A stretch of 64,000 nt of DNA from CATQHL01 sp965242895 (GCA_965242895.1 OZ251507.1:744001-808000), one strand, 5' to 3'; numbered from the stretch's first letter, positions 24,784 through 33,751 are shown. Notes: a model not told the origin generated them from the letters alone. Translations and numbers: made by a program.

Positions 24784-24844
24784 ACCCCCCAAGAACGATC
24801 ATCAATCAGAACTAGCAGATCAAGTAAGAGATCAAGGAGAACTA

Positions 24845-26206
24845 ATGGCAAGTGACCTCCAACACATCTGGGGCGACGAACCTATGCCCCTCATGCCCTA
24901 TACGCCTGCGGTCAAGGCGGGAGACTGGGTCTTCCTGTCTGGGCAGTTGGCCACCGATTTCAAGACGGGAATAACCCCCGAGGGAGGCGGCGGCGACTGC
25001 AATCCCTACCTCGACAACCATCTGGAACTGCAGTCCAAAGTCATTCTCGACAACCTCACCTCCACGCTGGCAGAGGCAGGATGCGACATCTCCACTGACG
25101 TTGTGCGCATCTGGCAGTGGTTCGTCTCCGACTATCCGACGATGGAGGAGTTTGCAGAGGGGAACACTTGGCCAAGAATCAACATCACCCCGTACCTCCG
25201 CACACGCAACCTCTACATCAATCCGCCCCGCCCCGCCTCCACGGGAATGGGTGTCCGAGAACTGCTAGTTGCCGATTCGCTCGTCGAGGTAGACCTTCTG
25301 GCCATCGCAGGCGGGGGCAGCGTGGGATACGAGGTGCCCGACGGAGTGCCGTCTCCCTTAGCTGGTTACTCTCCAGCCATTCGGCGCGGCGACTGGATCT
25401 TCTGCGCCGGGGAAATTCCCGTCGACTGGACGGGCGACTGGGGACAGGAATGGCGTATGGGCGAGCCCAGCGCGCTTGCGCCGGAAGCCCGCGTCAACGA
25501 GTACCTATGGTACGAGTCCCCGATTGAGCGTCAGACCGACTACACCCTCGCCAAGCTGGAGAAGATAGCCGCAGCAGCCGGGGCGTCTTCCCTGCAGAAC
25601 TGCGTGAAGGCCACCGTCTACCTGTCTTCCCCCAACGACTTCGCTGGAATGGACAGAGTCTGGAGGCAGTGGTTCCCCGAGAATCCCCCTGCGCGCGTGG
25701 TCATCCCATACATGGGGCTTGGCGGCATGGGATCTCGCATCGAGATCGCCATGAAACTGCTCGCAGACGACGCATCTATCTCCAAAGAAACCATCGAGAC
25801 CCCGGACGCCGTCCAGCCGCCCTGGCACGAGCCGCAGGCCGTCAAGGCAGGCGATTTCGTGTTCTTCAGCACCGTCACCACTGCGGACGAGCGCGGAATG
25901 CTGCCCGCCGAAGTTCAGCGCAACCCAGGCTTTCCCCACTACGGGCTTCCGCCTCAAATGGAGATGGAATACATCCTCAAGAACGTCTCGGCCATATGCG
26001 AAGCAGCCGGCACATCAGTGGAGAACATCTGCAAGCGTCAGTGCTACCACGCCGACTTTGCCGATTTTCAGATCTCCATCAATGAATGGGCTAGCCACTT
26101 CCCTGGCGGTAAACCCGCCTCCACGACCATGCGTATCGGCGGCCCGCTGCAGGTGCCGGGCGCGCACGTCATCCTCGAGTTGACTGCCTACGCGCCTTCC
26201 GCATAG
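24845..26206 (+). CDS. Protein with three tandem RidA (YjgF) domains
   Basis: A 453-residue protein containing three RidA-type domains in a row: about 10-157, 170-310 and 325-453. Each begins with the same strand pattern (PAVKAGDWVFLSGQ, PAIRRGDWIFCAGE, QAVKAGDFVFFSTV) and ends with a VEVDLLA/RIEIAM/VILELTA strand. Normal RidA proteins are ~130 residues and form trimers, so this may be a covalent trimer. The arginine essential for imine/enamine deamination is kept only in domain 2 (PPAR, R284); the matching places in domains 1 and 3 read PAST (S132, S426). ATG 24845 has AAGGAGA ahead; the much longer frame from 24452 is antifamily sequence overlapping the hydrolase gene. Probably deaminates or isomerises an imine intermediate of the local pathway. 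Confidence 0.88.
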   Translation: MASDLQHIWGDEPMPLMPYTPAVKAGDWVFLSGQLATDFKTGITPEGGGGDCNPYLDNHLELQSKVILDNLTSTLAEAGCDISTDVVRIWQWFVSDYPTMEEFAEGNTWPRINITPYLRTRNLYINPPRPASTGMGVRELLVADSLVEVDLLAIAGGGSVGYEVPDGVPSPLAGYSPAIRRGDWIFCAGEIPVDWTGDWGQEWRMGEPSALAPEARVNEYLWYESPIERQTDYTLAKLEKIAAAAGASSLQNCVKATVYLSSPNDFAGMDRVWRQWFPENPPARVVIPYMGLGGMGSRIEIAMKLLADDASISKETIETPDAVQPPWHEPQAVKAGDFVFFSTVTTADERGMLPAEVQRNPGFPHYGLPPQMEMEYILKNVSAICEAAGTSVENICKRQCYHADFADFQISINEWASHFPGGKPASTTMRIGGPLQVPGAHVILELTAYAPSA

Positions 26207-26294
26207 CCCCTCAACCCAGCCAGGCTTTTGCGTTTCGACCAAATCGGCTAGCAGCAAGCAACGCCCGGAACGCACGACCGGAGGAGACCCACCA

Positions 26295-28574
26295 ATCGAA
26301 AGCGAGGCCAGTCGTGACAGAGCGAACACGCCCGGAGGTTCGATTCTCGGCAATTCGGTAATCAGGCGCGAGGATGCCGCCCTGCTCACCGGCAGCCGCC
26401 CCTACATAGCCGACCTTCGCATCGACGACCTGGGCATCCATCATCTGCCCGACGAGCACATACGAAGTGTCGTATTCGTGCGTTCAAATGTGCCGCACGG
26501 CCGGATCATCTCTGTCAGTGGAGGGGACGGCGTTTTTGTCGCAGACGATTTGGCGCTGCCTGACGTAAAGGCAGGCGCGCCCGCTCCGCCAAGTTTCACG
26601 CAACCGCCCCTGGCCAAGGAAACGGTGGGCTACGTAGGCGACCCCATAGCTGCGGTGGTGGCGGACTCTCCCACCGAAGCCGCTGATGCGGCCGAGCAGG
26701 TAATCGTGGAAATAGACCCGCTCCCGGCGGTTAACCACCCGCGCCTTAGCCACCAGGTCATCTGGGAGGTCGAGCCTCTGGATGTTCCCGACGCTTTAGC
26801 GGAAGCCGAATTGGTGGTGGAAGCAGAAGTGCTCAACCAGAAGATCGCCCCCGCTCCGATGGAGACGAACGGAATCTTGGCCGTGCCCGGCACCGACGGC
26901 AGGCTCTACCTCTGGGTGCCCACACAGTGTCCGTTCGGGGTGCGAGAAGGCGTGGCCTCCTGTCTTGGTTTGACCAACGATCAGGTGCGGGTGATCGTGC
27001 CGGCCACTGGCGGCGGCTTCGGCGCAAAAGGCCACACCTACGCCGAACACGTGATAACGGCGGCGCTGGCCTTGAGACTGGGCGTGCCTCTGCGCTGGGT
27101 GGAAACGCGCACCGAAAACATGCTGGGCATGGCGCACGCTCGAGGACAGGTTCAGAAGGTGAAGCTGGGCGCCCGCTCCGACGGGACCGTCACAGGGCTG
27201 AGCGTGAACATCAAGGCCGATACCGGCGCGTACCCCAAGATCGGAGCCTGGCTGACCACCTACACCAAGATGATGGCCGCAGGTACCTACAAAATCCCCA
27301 AGATCGACTTCCGCGCCGGGAGCGTCATCACCAACACCACTCCCATCGGCGCCCTGCGCGGTGCGGGGCGGCCTGAGGCAGCCGCTCTCATCGAGAGAGC
27401 GATGGATCTGCTGGCAGCAGAGGTAGGAATAGATCAGGTGGAAATCCGGCGCCGCAACCTGCTGGACACCCACTACAGCAACCACATCACGCCCACCGGA
27501 GCCGTCTACGACTCCGGCGACTACGCCAACACGATGGATCGGGCGCTTGAATTGGTCGGCTACGACGACCTGCGCGCCGAGCAAGCCGAGCGACGCGCCC
27601 GCAGCGACCGCATGCTGCTGGGCATAGGCGTGGCCAACTACATAGAGGTAACGGGCAACGGCCCCAGTTTCGACTACGCCTCGGTGCAAATCAACGATGA
27701 CGGCAGCGTCACCGTGCTCTCCGGCGTCTCATCCCACGGCCAGGGGCACGTGACCACCTACTCGCAAATCGCCTCAGCGCAACTGGGAATTCCGCACGAT
27801 CTCATCGATGTGATCCAGTCAGACACCGACTTGGTGCCCCGCGGCAACGGCACCTACGGCTCGCGCTCGCTGCAGCTAGGAGGCAGCGCCGTCGACAGAG
27901 CCGCCGCTGCGGTGCTCGAGCAGGCCAAGCAAATCGCTGCTGATCACCTTGAAGCCAACCCTGAAGACATTGTCGTGATGCCAGACGAGGGTCTGGGAGT
28001 AAGGGGCTCCCCGCCTTCGGCGCTGTCTTGGACAGAACTTGTGGAGTTGGCCGACGAGCCGCTCACCGCCGAGGTCGACTTTGACCAGGGAGCGCGCTCC
28101 TTCCCGTTCGGGACGCACGCGGCGGTTGTGGAGGTGGACTCCGAAACCGGCGAGGTGCAGCTGATCAGACACCTGTGCGTGGACGACTGCGGAAACGTGA
28201 TCAACCCTCTGCTAGCGGAAGGACAGCAGCACGGAGGGGTTGCCCAAGGAGCCGCACAAGCCCTCTGGGAAGAGGTGGCCTTCGACGCTGACGCCGTCCC
28301 CCGCACCACCAACTTCGGCGACTACTTGATCCCCTCTGCAGCAGAGTTCCCCAGTTTCGAAACCCATCGCACGACCACTCCCACTCCCCTCAACCCTCTA
28401 GGCGCCAAAGGTATAGGAGAGGCAGGCACCATCGGCTCCACCCCGGCGGTTCAAAGCGCCGTGATTGATGCACTAGCTCACCTAGGGGTGAGACATATCG
28501 ACATGCCCCTTTCCCCAGAAAAGCTCTGGCGCGCCATTTCCAAAGCAACCGCCGAGAACTCCAACAGCTGCTGA
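26295..28574 (+). CDS. Orphan XDH/CoxL-type molybdopterin subunit with unusual start
   Basis: About 759 residues. Contains GGGFGAKGHT, a loop GALRGAGRPEA (close to the AYRGAGR form of non-CO hydroxylases), SHGQGHVTTYSQ and AKGIGEAGTIG with the catalytic Glu. The first standard start (GTG 26478) would cut off the conserved hammerhead entry, which is encoded upstream as VIRREDAALLTGSRPYIADL; no ATG, GTG or TTG exists in this frame between the TGA at 26181 and 26478. GGAGGAG at 26280-26286 is followed 8 nt later by ATC (26295), so I place the start there. A sequencing error or a small indel is the alternative. No FAD or 2Fe-2S gene accompanies it; it may borrow those at 13.6-17.4 kb. Confidence 0.8.
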   Translation: MESEASRDRANTPGGSILGNSVIRREDAALLTGSRPYIADLRIDDLGIHHLPDEHIRSVVFVRSNVPHGRIISVSGGDGVFVADDLALPDVKAGAPAPPSFTQPPLAKETVGYVGDPIAAVVADSPTEAADAAEQVIVEIDPLPAVNHPRLSHQVIWEVEPLDVPDALAEAELVVEAEVLNQKIAPAPMETNGILAVPGTDGRLYLWVPTQCPFGVREGVASCLGLTNDQVRVIVPATGGGFGAKGHTYAEHVITAALALRLGVPLRWVETRTENMLGMAHARGQVQKVKLGARSDGTVTGLSVNIKADTGAYPKIGAWLTTYTKMMAAGTYKIPKIDFRAGSVITNTTPIGALRGAGRPEAAALIERAMDLLAAEVGIDQVEIRRRNLLDTHYSNHITPTGAVYDSGDYANTMDRALELVGYDDLRAEQAERRARSDRMLLGIGVANYIEVTGNGPSFDYASVQINDDGSVTVLSGVSSHGQGHVTTYSQIASAQLGIPHDLIDVIQSDTDLVPRGNGTYGSRSLQLGGSAVDRAAAAVLEQAKQIAADHLEANPEDIVVMPDEGLGVRGSPPSALSWTELVELADEPLTAEVDFDQGARSFPFGTHAAVVEVDSETGEVQLIRHLCVDDCGNVINPLLAEGQQHGGVAQGAAQALWEEVAFDADAVPRTTNFGDYLIPSAAEFPSFETHRTTTPTPLNPLGAKGIGEAGTIGSTPAVQSAVIDALAHLGVRHIDMPLSPEKLWRAISKATAENSNSC

Positions 28575-28617
28575 GCACTCACTCGCTCATAAGAACGGCT
28601 CAGAAGAACGGCAAGGA

Positions 28618-30186
28618 ATGACAGAAGATCAGAGCCCGCCGAGCGAATCGGCTGTGCAAGACAACGGAATGGCGGTTGAGCTGCGCGGCATCTCCAAGAG
28701 CTACGGGGCAACGCGCGCAAACCAGAACATCGACTTCGACTTGCGTTCGAGCGAGATCCACGTGCTCCTTGGAGAGAATGGAGCAGGCAAAACCACACTG
28801 ATGAACATCATGTTCGGTCACGTCATCCCGGATGAAGGAAGCATCCACATGAGAGGACGAACGGTGGACATCGCATCGCCTCACGATGCGCTCGACCTAG
28901 GTATCGGGATGGTACACCAACATTTTTCGCTTGTGCCTAACTTAAGCGTCGCGGAAAACATCCTGCTGGGATCCCGATCCAACCGCAGCCGCCTGAAACC
29001 TCAGGCGATGTCCACCGAGACGTCCGACCTCGCTGAGCGCTTTGACATGCCGATCAATCCGAATTCGCTGATCCAGGACCTGCCCGTGGATCTTCAGCAG
29101 CGGGTGGAAATCCTCAAAGTGCTCTACAGAGGCGCCAAAGTGCTGATCCTCGACGAGCCAACCTCTCTCCTAGGCCCGCGCCAGATCGAAAACCTTCTTG
29201 GCATCCTCGAAAATCTGCGTGAGCAGGAACACTCCATCGTGCTGGTGACGCACAAACTCGCAGAGGTCATGGAAGTAGCCGATCGAGTAACGGTTCTCAG
29301 GGGGGGAGAACGAGTCACCACGATCGAGCGCGGGAACTTCGACGAGCGCAGCCTGACGCGAGCCATGACCGGAGGCGATATCACTGCTGTGGAAAGCGAT
29401 CACACTGAGTGGACGGACGAGACCCCGCTGCTGGAAATCCACAACTTGAAGGCCCCTGGAGAAGGCGCTGACCGCCTCGACGACCTGTCTCTGATAGTGC
29501 GTCCAGGGGAGATCCTGGGAGTGGCCGGCGTGGAAGGCAACGGGCAAAGAACCCTCGTCAACGCCATCTGCGGTCTAGCAGACATCTCCGACGGCTCTGT
29601 GCTCATCGGCGGCAACGACATGACCTCTGCAGATATCAGCCGCCTGCGAGAGACCGGCTTGGCCGTTATCCCCGAAGATCGCCACACCTGGGGGCTGGTG
29701 TTGGACATGACCCTGGCCGAAAATCTGGCCCTAGCCGACATACCTGCCGGTAACTACAACCGCGGGGGGCTGCTGGACTGGCAGAAAGTTAAAAGACGTG
29801 CTCGTACGCTGCTAGAGGAATACGACGTCCGTCCTCCCAACCCTAACATTCTCGCAACAAGCCTTTCGGGCGGAAACCAGCAGAAAGTGGTTCTGGCCAG
29901 GGAACTTTCCAGGTCACCTCGAGTGCTGGTGGCCGACAATCCTACTTGGGGACTGGACGTGGGCGCCATCGACTACGTCCACCGCCGACTGCTCGAAGTA
30001 AAAGCAACTGGTGCAGCCGTGCTTCTGCTGTCGCTAGATCTGGAGGAACTAATCAAGCTCAGCGATCGGCTGATCGTTCTGTTCAGAGGGCGCTCCATGC
30101 TAGAACGCCCCATCGGCGCATTGGACATGGACGAACTTGCTCTGGCTATGGCTGGAAGGGAAGATGAAGCCCGCGTTACTGTTTAG
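28618..30186 (+). CDS. BMP/nucleoside-type ABC transporter ATPase (two NBDs)
   Basis: A 522-residue double-cassette ATPase of the YufO/NupO/sugar-type group. NBD1 has Walker A GENGAGKTT and Walker B LILDEPTSLL; its signature region reads LPVDLQQRVEIL where relatives have LSVGxQQRVEIL. NBD2 has a degenerate Walker A (VEGNGQRTL, normal for this group), an intact LSGGNQQKVVLAREL signature and VADNPTWGLD. It powers the permeases at 20.2-22.3 kb although three metabolic genes separate them, which strongly ties those enzymes to the transported compound. ATG start, 43 bp after the molybdopterin gene; the gap holds a 13-bp partial tandem repeat (aagaacggctcag). Confidence 0.92.
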   Translation: MTEDQSPPSESAVQDNGMAVELRGISKSYGATRANQNIDFDLRSSEIHVLLGENGAGKTTLMNIMFGHVIPDEGSIHMRGRTVDIASPHDALDLGIGMVHQHFSLVPNLSVAENILLGSRSNRSRLKPQAMSTETSDLAERFDMPINPNSLIQDLPVDLQQRVEILKVLYRGAKVLILDEPTSLLGPRQIENLLGILENLREQEHSIVLVTHKLAEVMEVADRVTVLRGGERVTTIERGNFDERSLTRAMTGGDITAVESDHTEWTDETPLLEIHNLKAPGEGADRLDDLSLIVRPGEILGVAGVEGNGQRTLVNAICGLADISDGSVLIGGNDMTSADISRLRETGLAVIPEDRHTWGLVLDMTLAENLALADIPAGNYNRGGLLDWQKVKRRARTLLEEYDVRPPNPNILATSLSGGNQQKVVLARELSRSPRVLVADNPTWGLDVGAIDYVHRRLLEVKATGAAVLLLSLDLEELIKLSDRLIVLFRGRSMLERPIGALDMDELALAMAGREDEARVTV

Positions 30187-30307
30187 CCGCGAATTCCTGC
30201 TAACTTAAGAAGGTAATATTGAAAGCTGAGCTGCAAGCCCGTAGCATCGTCTTGCGTCGGACTTTCAAACGACAAAAACAATTCAAACCAACGAGGGGAG
30301 AAACCAA

Positions 30308-31537
30308 GTGAAACGTATGACTTTGGCGCTTTCTGCGGCTTTGCTGCTAGGAGGCTTGGCAGTCAGTTGTGGCGGGGATGACGACTCGGGGCCAATCAAT
30401 TTTGGCTTCCTGAACGGCCTCTCCGGAGACTATTCGTCGTGGGGCGGCCCCAGCCTCGACGGCGCAAACGCTGCTATCTCAGCAATTAACGACGCCGGAG
30501 GGGTGCTCGGGCGCGACGTCGTGCTCAAAATTGAAGACAACCACTCCACAGCCGAAGGCGCAGTATCGGGGTACAACCGTATTCGCGATGAGATTCACGC
30601 TATGGGCGGCGTGGAATCAGACGGCGCTGTGGCCCTGCTGGAGAGGTTGCCTGAAGACAAGATGCCGACGATCTGTCCCGCCTGCGGCACCACTGAACTT
30701 GATACTAAGGGCGGAGACTACATCTACCGCATCACCGCATCCGACACGGCCAACGGCATAATCGCAGCTCAGCTGGCGCGCGATTTGGGCGCGCAGCGAG
30801 TTGCGTTGCTCGTCCAGCAAACGGAAGGCGCTGAAAGCCCTGCGAAAGTATTCATGGAAGTCTGGAGAGATAAAGTCGGCGGCGAGATCACCGCAAACGT
30901 TCGCTTCGCTCCCGGCCAGTCCAGTTACCAAACCCAAGTACAGGAAGCATTCGCTGGCGAACCCGACGTGGTATACATCGGGGCCGGGTTCGAAGCTGGA
31001 ATTCCTATCCTCAGGGAGTACATCGCACGCGGGCATGAAGCGACAATCCTGGTGTCGCCAGACATGATCGTGCCGGAAATAGCTGAAGTGGCAGCTGATC
31101 TGCCTGCAGGAAGGTTGCTAGCGGCAGTTGCCACCGACGACTTTGGATCACCCGCTTATGAAACGTTCGCTGGACACCACACAGCTTCCGCAGGCTACGG
31201 ACCTCCGACCGGCTTCTACGAGACCAACCAGTACGACCAGTACATCATCCTCGCGCTGGCCATGACCGCCGCAGGTTCAACCGACGGAGAGGCTGTCAAC
31301 GAGCAGATTCCTAACGTCGTGAACTCGCCCGGCACAAAGGTCTACAACTACCCCGACGGCGTGGCGGCTCTAGAAAGAGGAGACGACATCGACTACGACG
31401 GCGCCTCAAGCAACCTGCAGCTCAACCAGTTCGGAAACATAGTTTCACCTCAGATGAGCGTGCGCCACATCGTAGACGGCGTGTACGAGGAACGGGACAC
31501 GATCACGATGGATCCCGCCCTAAACCCGGCTTCCTGA
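30308..31537 (+). CDS. HAAT/Liv-type substrate-binding lipoprotein
   Basis: A 409-residue periplasmic-binding protein (Peripla_BP_6 type), first gene of a five-gene branched-chain-type ABC system. Signal peptide with lipobox LAVSC (C21), then GPINFGFLNGLSGDYSSWGGPSLDGANAAI-like opening shared with urea/amide/amino-acid binders of this class. GTG start with GAGGGGAG ahead. The 121-bp gap upstream (30187-30307) has no terminator; it is likely to hold the operon promoter, but no clear boxes. Ligand cannot be deduced; HAAT systems take amino acids, amides, urea and aromatic acids. Confidence 0.9.
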   Translation: MKRMTLALSAALLLGGLAVSCGGDDDSGPINFGFLNGLSGDYSSWGGPSLDGANAAISAINDAGGVLGRDVVLKIEDNHSTAEGAVSGYNRIRDEIHAMGGVESDGAVALLERLPEDKMPTICPACGTTELDTKGGDYIYRITASDTANGIIAAQLARDLGAQRVALLVQQTEGAESPAKVFMEVWRDKVGGEITANVRFAPGQSSYQTQVQEAFAGEPDVVYIGAGFEAGIPILREYIARGHEATILVSPDMIVPEIAEVAADLPAGRLLAAVATDDFGSPAYETFAGHHTASAGYGPPTGFYETNQYDQYIILALAMTAAGSTDGEAVNEQIPNVVNSPGTKVYNYPDGVAALERGDDIDYDGASSNLQLNQFGNIVSPQMSVRHIVDGVYEERDTITMDPALNPAS

Positions 31538-31550
31538 ACTCAGCCCTCCA

Positions 31551-31585
31551 CAGGTGACCCCGCCCTTCTGAGGCGGGGTCACCTG
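31551..31585 (+). terminator. 14-bp perfect stem hairpin between liv binding protein and permease genes
   Basis: CAGGTGACCCCGCC (31551-31564) pairs exactly with 31572-31585 around a 7-nt loop, 13 bp behind the binding protein stop. No T-run follows. In binding-protein operons such hairpins partly terminate or protect the upstream message so that the binding protein is made in excess over the membrane parts. Confidence 0.7.
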
Positions 31586-31619
31586 GGCAGTTCCCCAGGA
31601 CAGTCTCCAGGACGGTCAA

Positions 31620-32717
31620 GTGCAAAACGTCATTTTCGGACTGATTACTGGTGGCGTGCTTGCCGCCGCCACCGTCGGCTTCGCCCTCATTCGCCAGACC
31701 GAGAACTTCCTGCACATAGCTCATGGACAGGTCTTAGCGCTAGGCGCATACCTGATGGTATTCCTCCGCAGCGAGGGGCTCAACGTCTTCGCTGCGCTGG
31801 TAATCGCTATGGTGGCGATGGGGCTGCTAGGAGTAATCATGGGGGCGGCAATTTTCAAGCCGGTGGCTAAACAGGGCGGGAATGTTCTGCTCTTCACATC
31901 CATCGGCACGGCCTTCATCATCTATGGGGCCATAATCGCCATCTTCGGGGCCAATTTGCGAACAATCACCGTGAGCTACGGCGCTCAGCTCGAGTTTTCA
32001 GTACCTGAATTTGTGCTCTTGCTCTGCTTCGTCATTTTCCTAGGCGCCGCCCTGGCCTGGTTCTTAAACAGACGCTCCCGCAAGATTGAGCATCGAGAAC
32101 CTTCCGGCTATTGGGACCAACTCTGGAATTCTCCCGCCGCGGGCTACACGCTCGGTGCCATTACGGCAGCTAGCCTGATCCTCTTCATCGTCTCCGCCGT
32201 AACCCACGGTCTGGGGGCAAACTCCGACTCTTTGCACATAAACGTCGGAGAATTATTGATAATCGTAGTCTCGCTAGGCTTGGTTATAGCCCTGCGACTT
32301 TTCCTGGGATTGACCCGCTTAGGTCGCTGGCTGCGCGCAGCCGCATCCAATCCCGGGCTAGCGAGCGTGCGCGGCGTGCCCGTAAAAACAGTCTCCGCCG
32401 TCGTCTGGTTCATTAGTTCAATGTTGGCAGCCATGGCAGGAGGCATGATCGCCTTCCGCAGCGCCAGCGTCGTCAACGAAATCGGCTGGCAAAACATTCT
32501 GCTCATTCTTTCCGCTGCCGTGCTTGGCGGAACTGGAAGCATTCTGGGAGCAATGACAGCAGCGATGCTGCTAGGGGTAGTAATGGACATAAGCCCCATC
32601 TTGGGGATTCCTTCCGATTACCGCAGCGTCGTGGCTTTCGGAGTGCTAATCCTGGTACTCTTCCTTAAACCAGAAGGGCTCTTCGGCACCCAGCGCAGAG
32701 CGGAGCAGGCAGCATGA
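31620..32717 (+). CDS. livH: LivH-type ABC transporter permease
   Basis: A 365-residue inner-membrane permease of the branched-chain amino acid class. FGLITGGVLAAATVGFALIRQTENFLHIAHG at the N-terminus corresponds to the conserved LivH opening, and RAAASNPGLASVRGVPVKTV is the ATPase-contact loop. It has a ~60-residue longer central part than E. coli LivH (hydrophilic NRRSRKIEHREPSGYW region). GTG start; its last four bases overlap livM. Confidence 0.9.
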   Translation: MQNVIFGLITGGVLAAATVGFALIRQTENFLHIAHGQVLALGAYLMVFLRSEGLNVFAALVIAMVAMGLLGVIMGAAIFKPVAKQGGNVLLFTSIGTAFIIYGAIIAIFGANLRTITVSYGAQLEFSVPEFVLLLCFVIFLGAALAWFLNRRSRKIEHREPSGYWDQLWNSPAAGYTLGAITAASLILFIVSAVTHGLGANSDSLHINVGELLIIVVSLGLVIALRLFLGLTRLGRWLRAAASNPGLASVRGVPVKTVSAVVWFISSMLAAMAGGMIAFRSASVVNEIGWQNILLILSAAVLGGTGSILGAMTAAMLLGVVMDISPILGIPSDYRSVVAFGVLILVLFLKPEGLFGTQRRAEQAA

Positions 32718-33751
32718 GTTCCCCGGCGTTCTGGGTCAGCGTCCTCACCCTAATGGGCGTTTACGCCGCTCTCACGATGGTTTTGAACGTGGAATCGGGC
32801 TGGGGGGGGATGTGGGATTTGGGTGTAGCCGGACTGTTTGCAGTGGGGGCGTATACCTACACGATCCTGACGATCACAGGCTTTGATGAGGTGCTGATTT
32901 CCCCAGGCTGGCCATCCTGGTCGGGGATTCTGGTTGCCATGGCCCTGACCGGAGTCGTTGCTTTCCTGGTCGGGTTGCCGTCGTTGCGCGCCCGAAGAGA
33001 GTACTTCCTCATCATCACCTTCGCTTTCGCTGAAGTCTTCCGAAACCTGGCCATCAACTTGGGCAGCGTCACAAACGGAACAGTGGGATTCAATACCTTG
33101 ACGCGGCCGCTTCAGTCTGAGTTAGGCGATCTCAAAATAAACGAGTACCGAAGCCTGCTGCTAGGGCTCACCTGGGTAGTCGTTGCGCTGATATTCGTCC
33201 TCACCCGCAGGCTCAGCCGCTCGAGCTACGGGCGTGCTCTTCGGGCTATGCGCGACAACGAACCCGCCGCTGTTTCGCTGGGCATTCGGGTGAGCAGGCT
33301 GCGTCTCCAAACATTCGTTTTTGCCGGCGTTCTGATGGGCGGTATCGCACCGTTTTACTTAGGTTGGCTAGGAATCGTGCAGCCTGCCGTCTTTGAGCCT
33401 GAACTCACATTCACTGTATGGACGGCTCTCGTGCTCGGGGGCATCGGCAGCCGCTTCGGACCAGTCTTAGGTCCCGTAGCGTTCTTCTTTTTTATCGAAC
33501 TAGTGCTGGAAATTGAGGTCCCACACAGCCTGCGTCAGTTGCTGGGAGCAGTGCGTCCACTAGCAATCGGTCTTCTGCTAGTTCTGTTGCTGCGCTTCCG
33601 TCCAGAAGGGTTGCTCTCCGAGCGCAAGACATTCGGGGCTCGCTCACGAGCTGACATGACGATCTGGGGAGATTTGGTTGCCTCCTTGGGTGACTTCAAA
33701 ACCAACGTCGTAAACCTCAAAACCAACGTCGTGAAACTGCTTCGACGATGA
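32714..33751 (+). CDS. livM: LivM-type ABC transporter permease
   Basis: A 345-residue permease partner of LivH. LVLNVESGWGGMWDLGVAGLFAVGAYTY-type opening, the GLPSLRARREYFLIITFAFAEVFRN segment and the contact loop ALRAMRDNEPAAVSLGIRVSRLR are standard LivM features. ATG overlaps livH stop. The last ~20 residues after the membrane part carry a duplicated heptapeptide (FKTNVVN / LKTNVVK) coded by a 21-bp tandem duplication, unlike the usual charged tail. Confidence 0.9.
   Translation: MSSPAFWVSVLTLMGVYAALTMVLNVESGWGGMWDLGVAGLFAVGAYTYTILTITGFDEVLISPGWPSWSGILVAMALTGVVAFLVGLPSLRARREYFLIITFAFAEVFRNLAINLGSVTNGTVGFNTLTRPLQSELGDLKINEYRSLLLGLTWVVVALIFVLTRRLSRSSYGRALRAMRDNEPAAVSLGIRVSRLRLQTFVFAGVLMGGIAPFYLGWLGIVQPAVFEPELTFTVWTALVLGGIGSRFGPVLGPVAFFFFIELVLEIEVPHSLRQLLGAVRPLAIGLLLVLLLRFRPEGLLSERKTFGARSRADMTIWGDLVASLGDFKTNVVNLKTNVVKLLRR
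33695..33736 (+). repeat. 21-bp in-frame tandem duplication at the livM 3' end
   Basis: Two adjacent 21-bp units (33695-33715 and 33716-33736), differing at three or fewer bases, code for FKTNVVN and LKTNVVK at the LivM C-terminus. Confidence 0.9.

Noticed and set aside
24452..24844. N-terminal extension of the triple RidA frame
   Set aside because: Arg-rich sequence overlapping the amidohydrolase in another frame; a good Shine-Dalgarno marks ATG 24845.
26478..28574. Short form of the molybdopterin subunit starting at GTG 26478
   Set aside because: It would remove the conserved RREDAALLTG N-terminal motif that is encoded in frame just upstream.
31551..31585. Riboswitch
   Set aside because: A simple perfect hairpin directly after a stop codon; no conserved aptamer-like structure.
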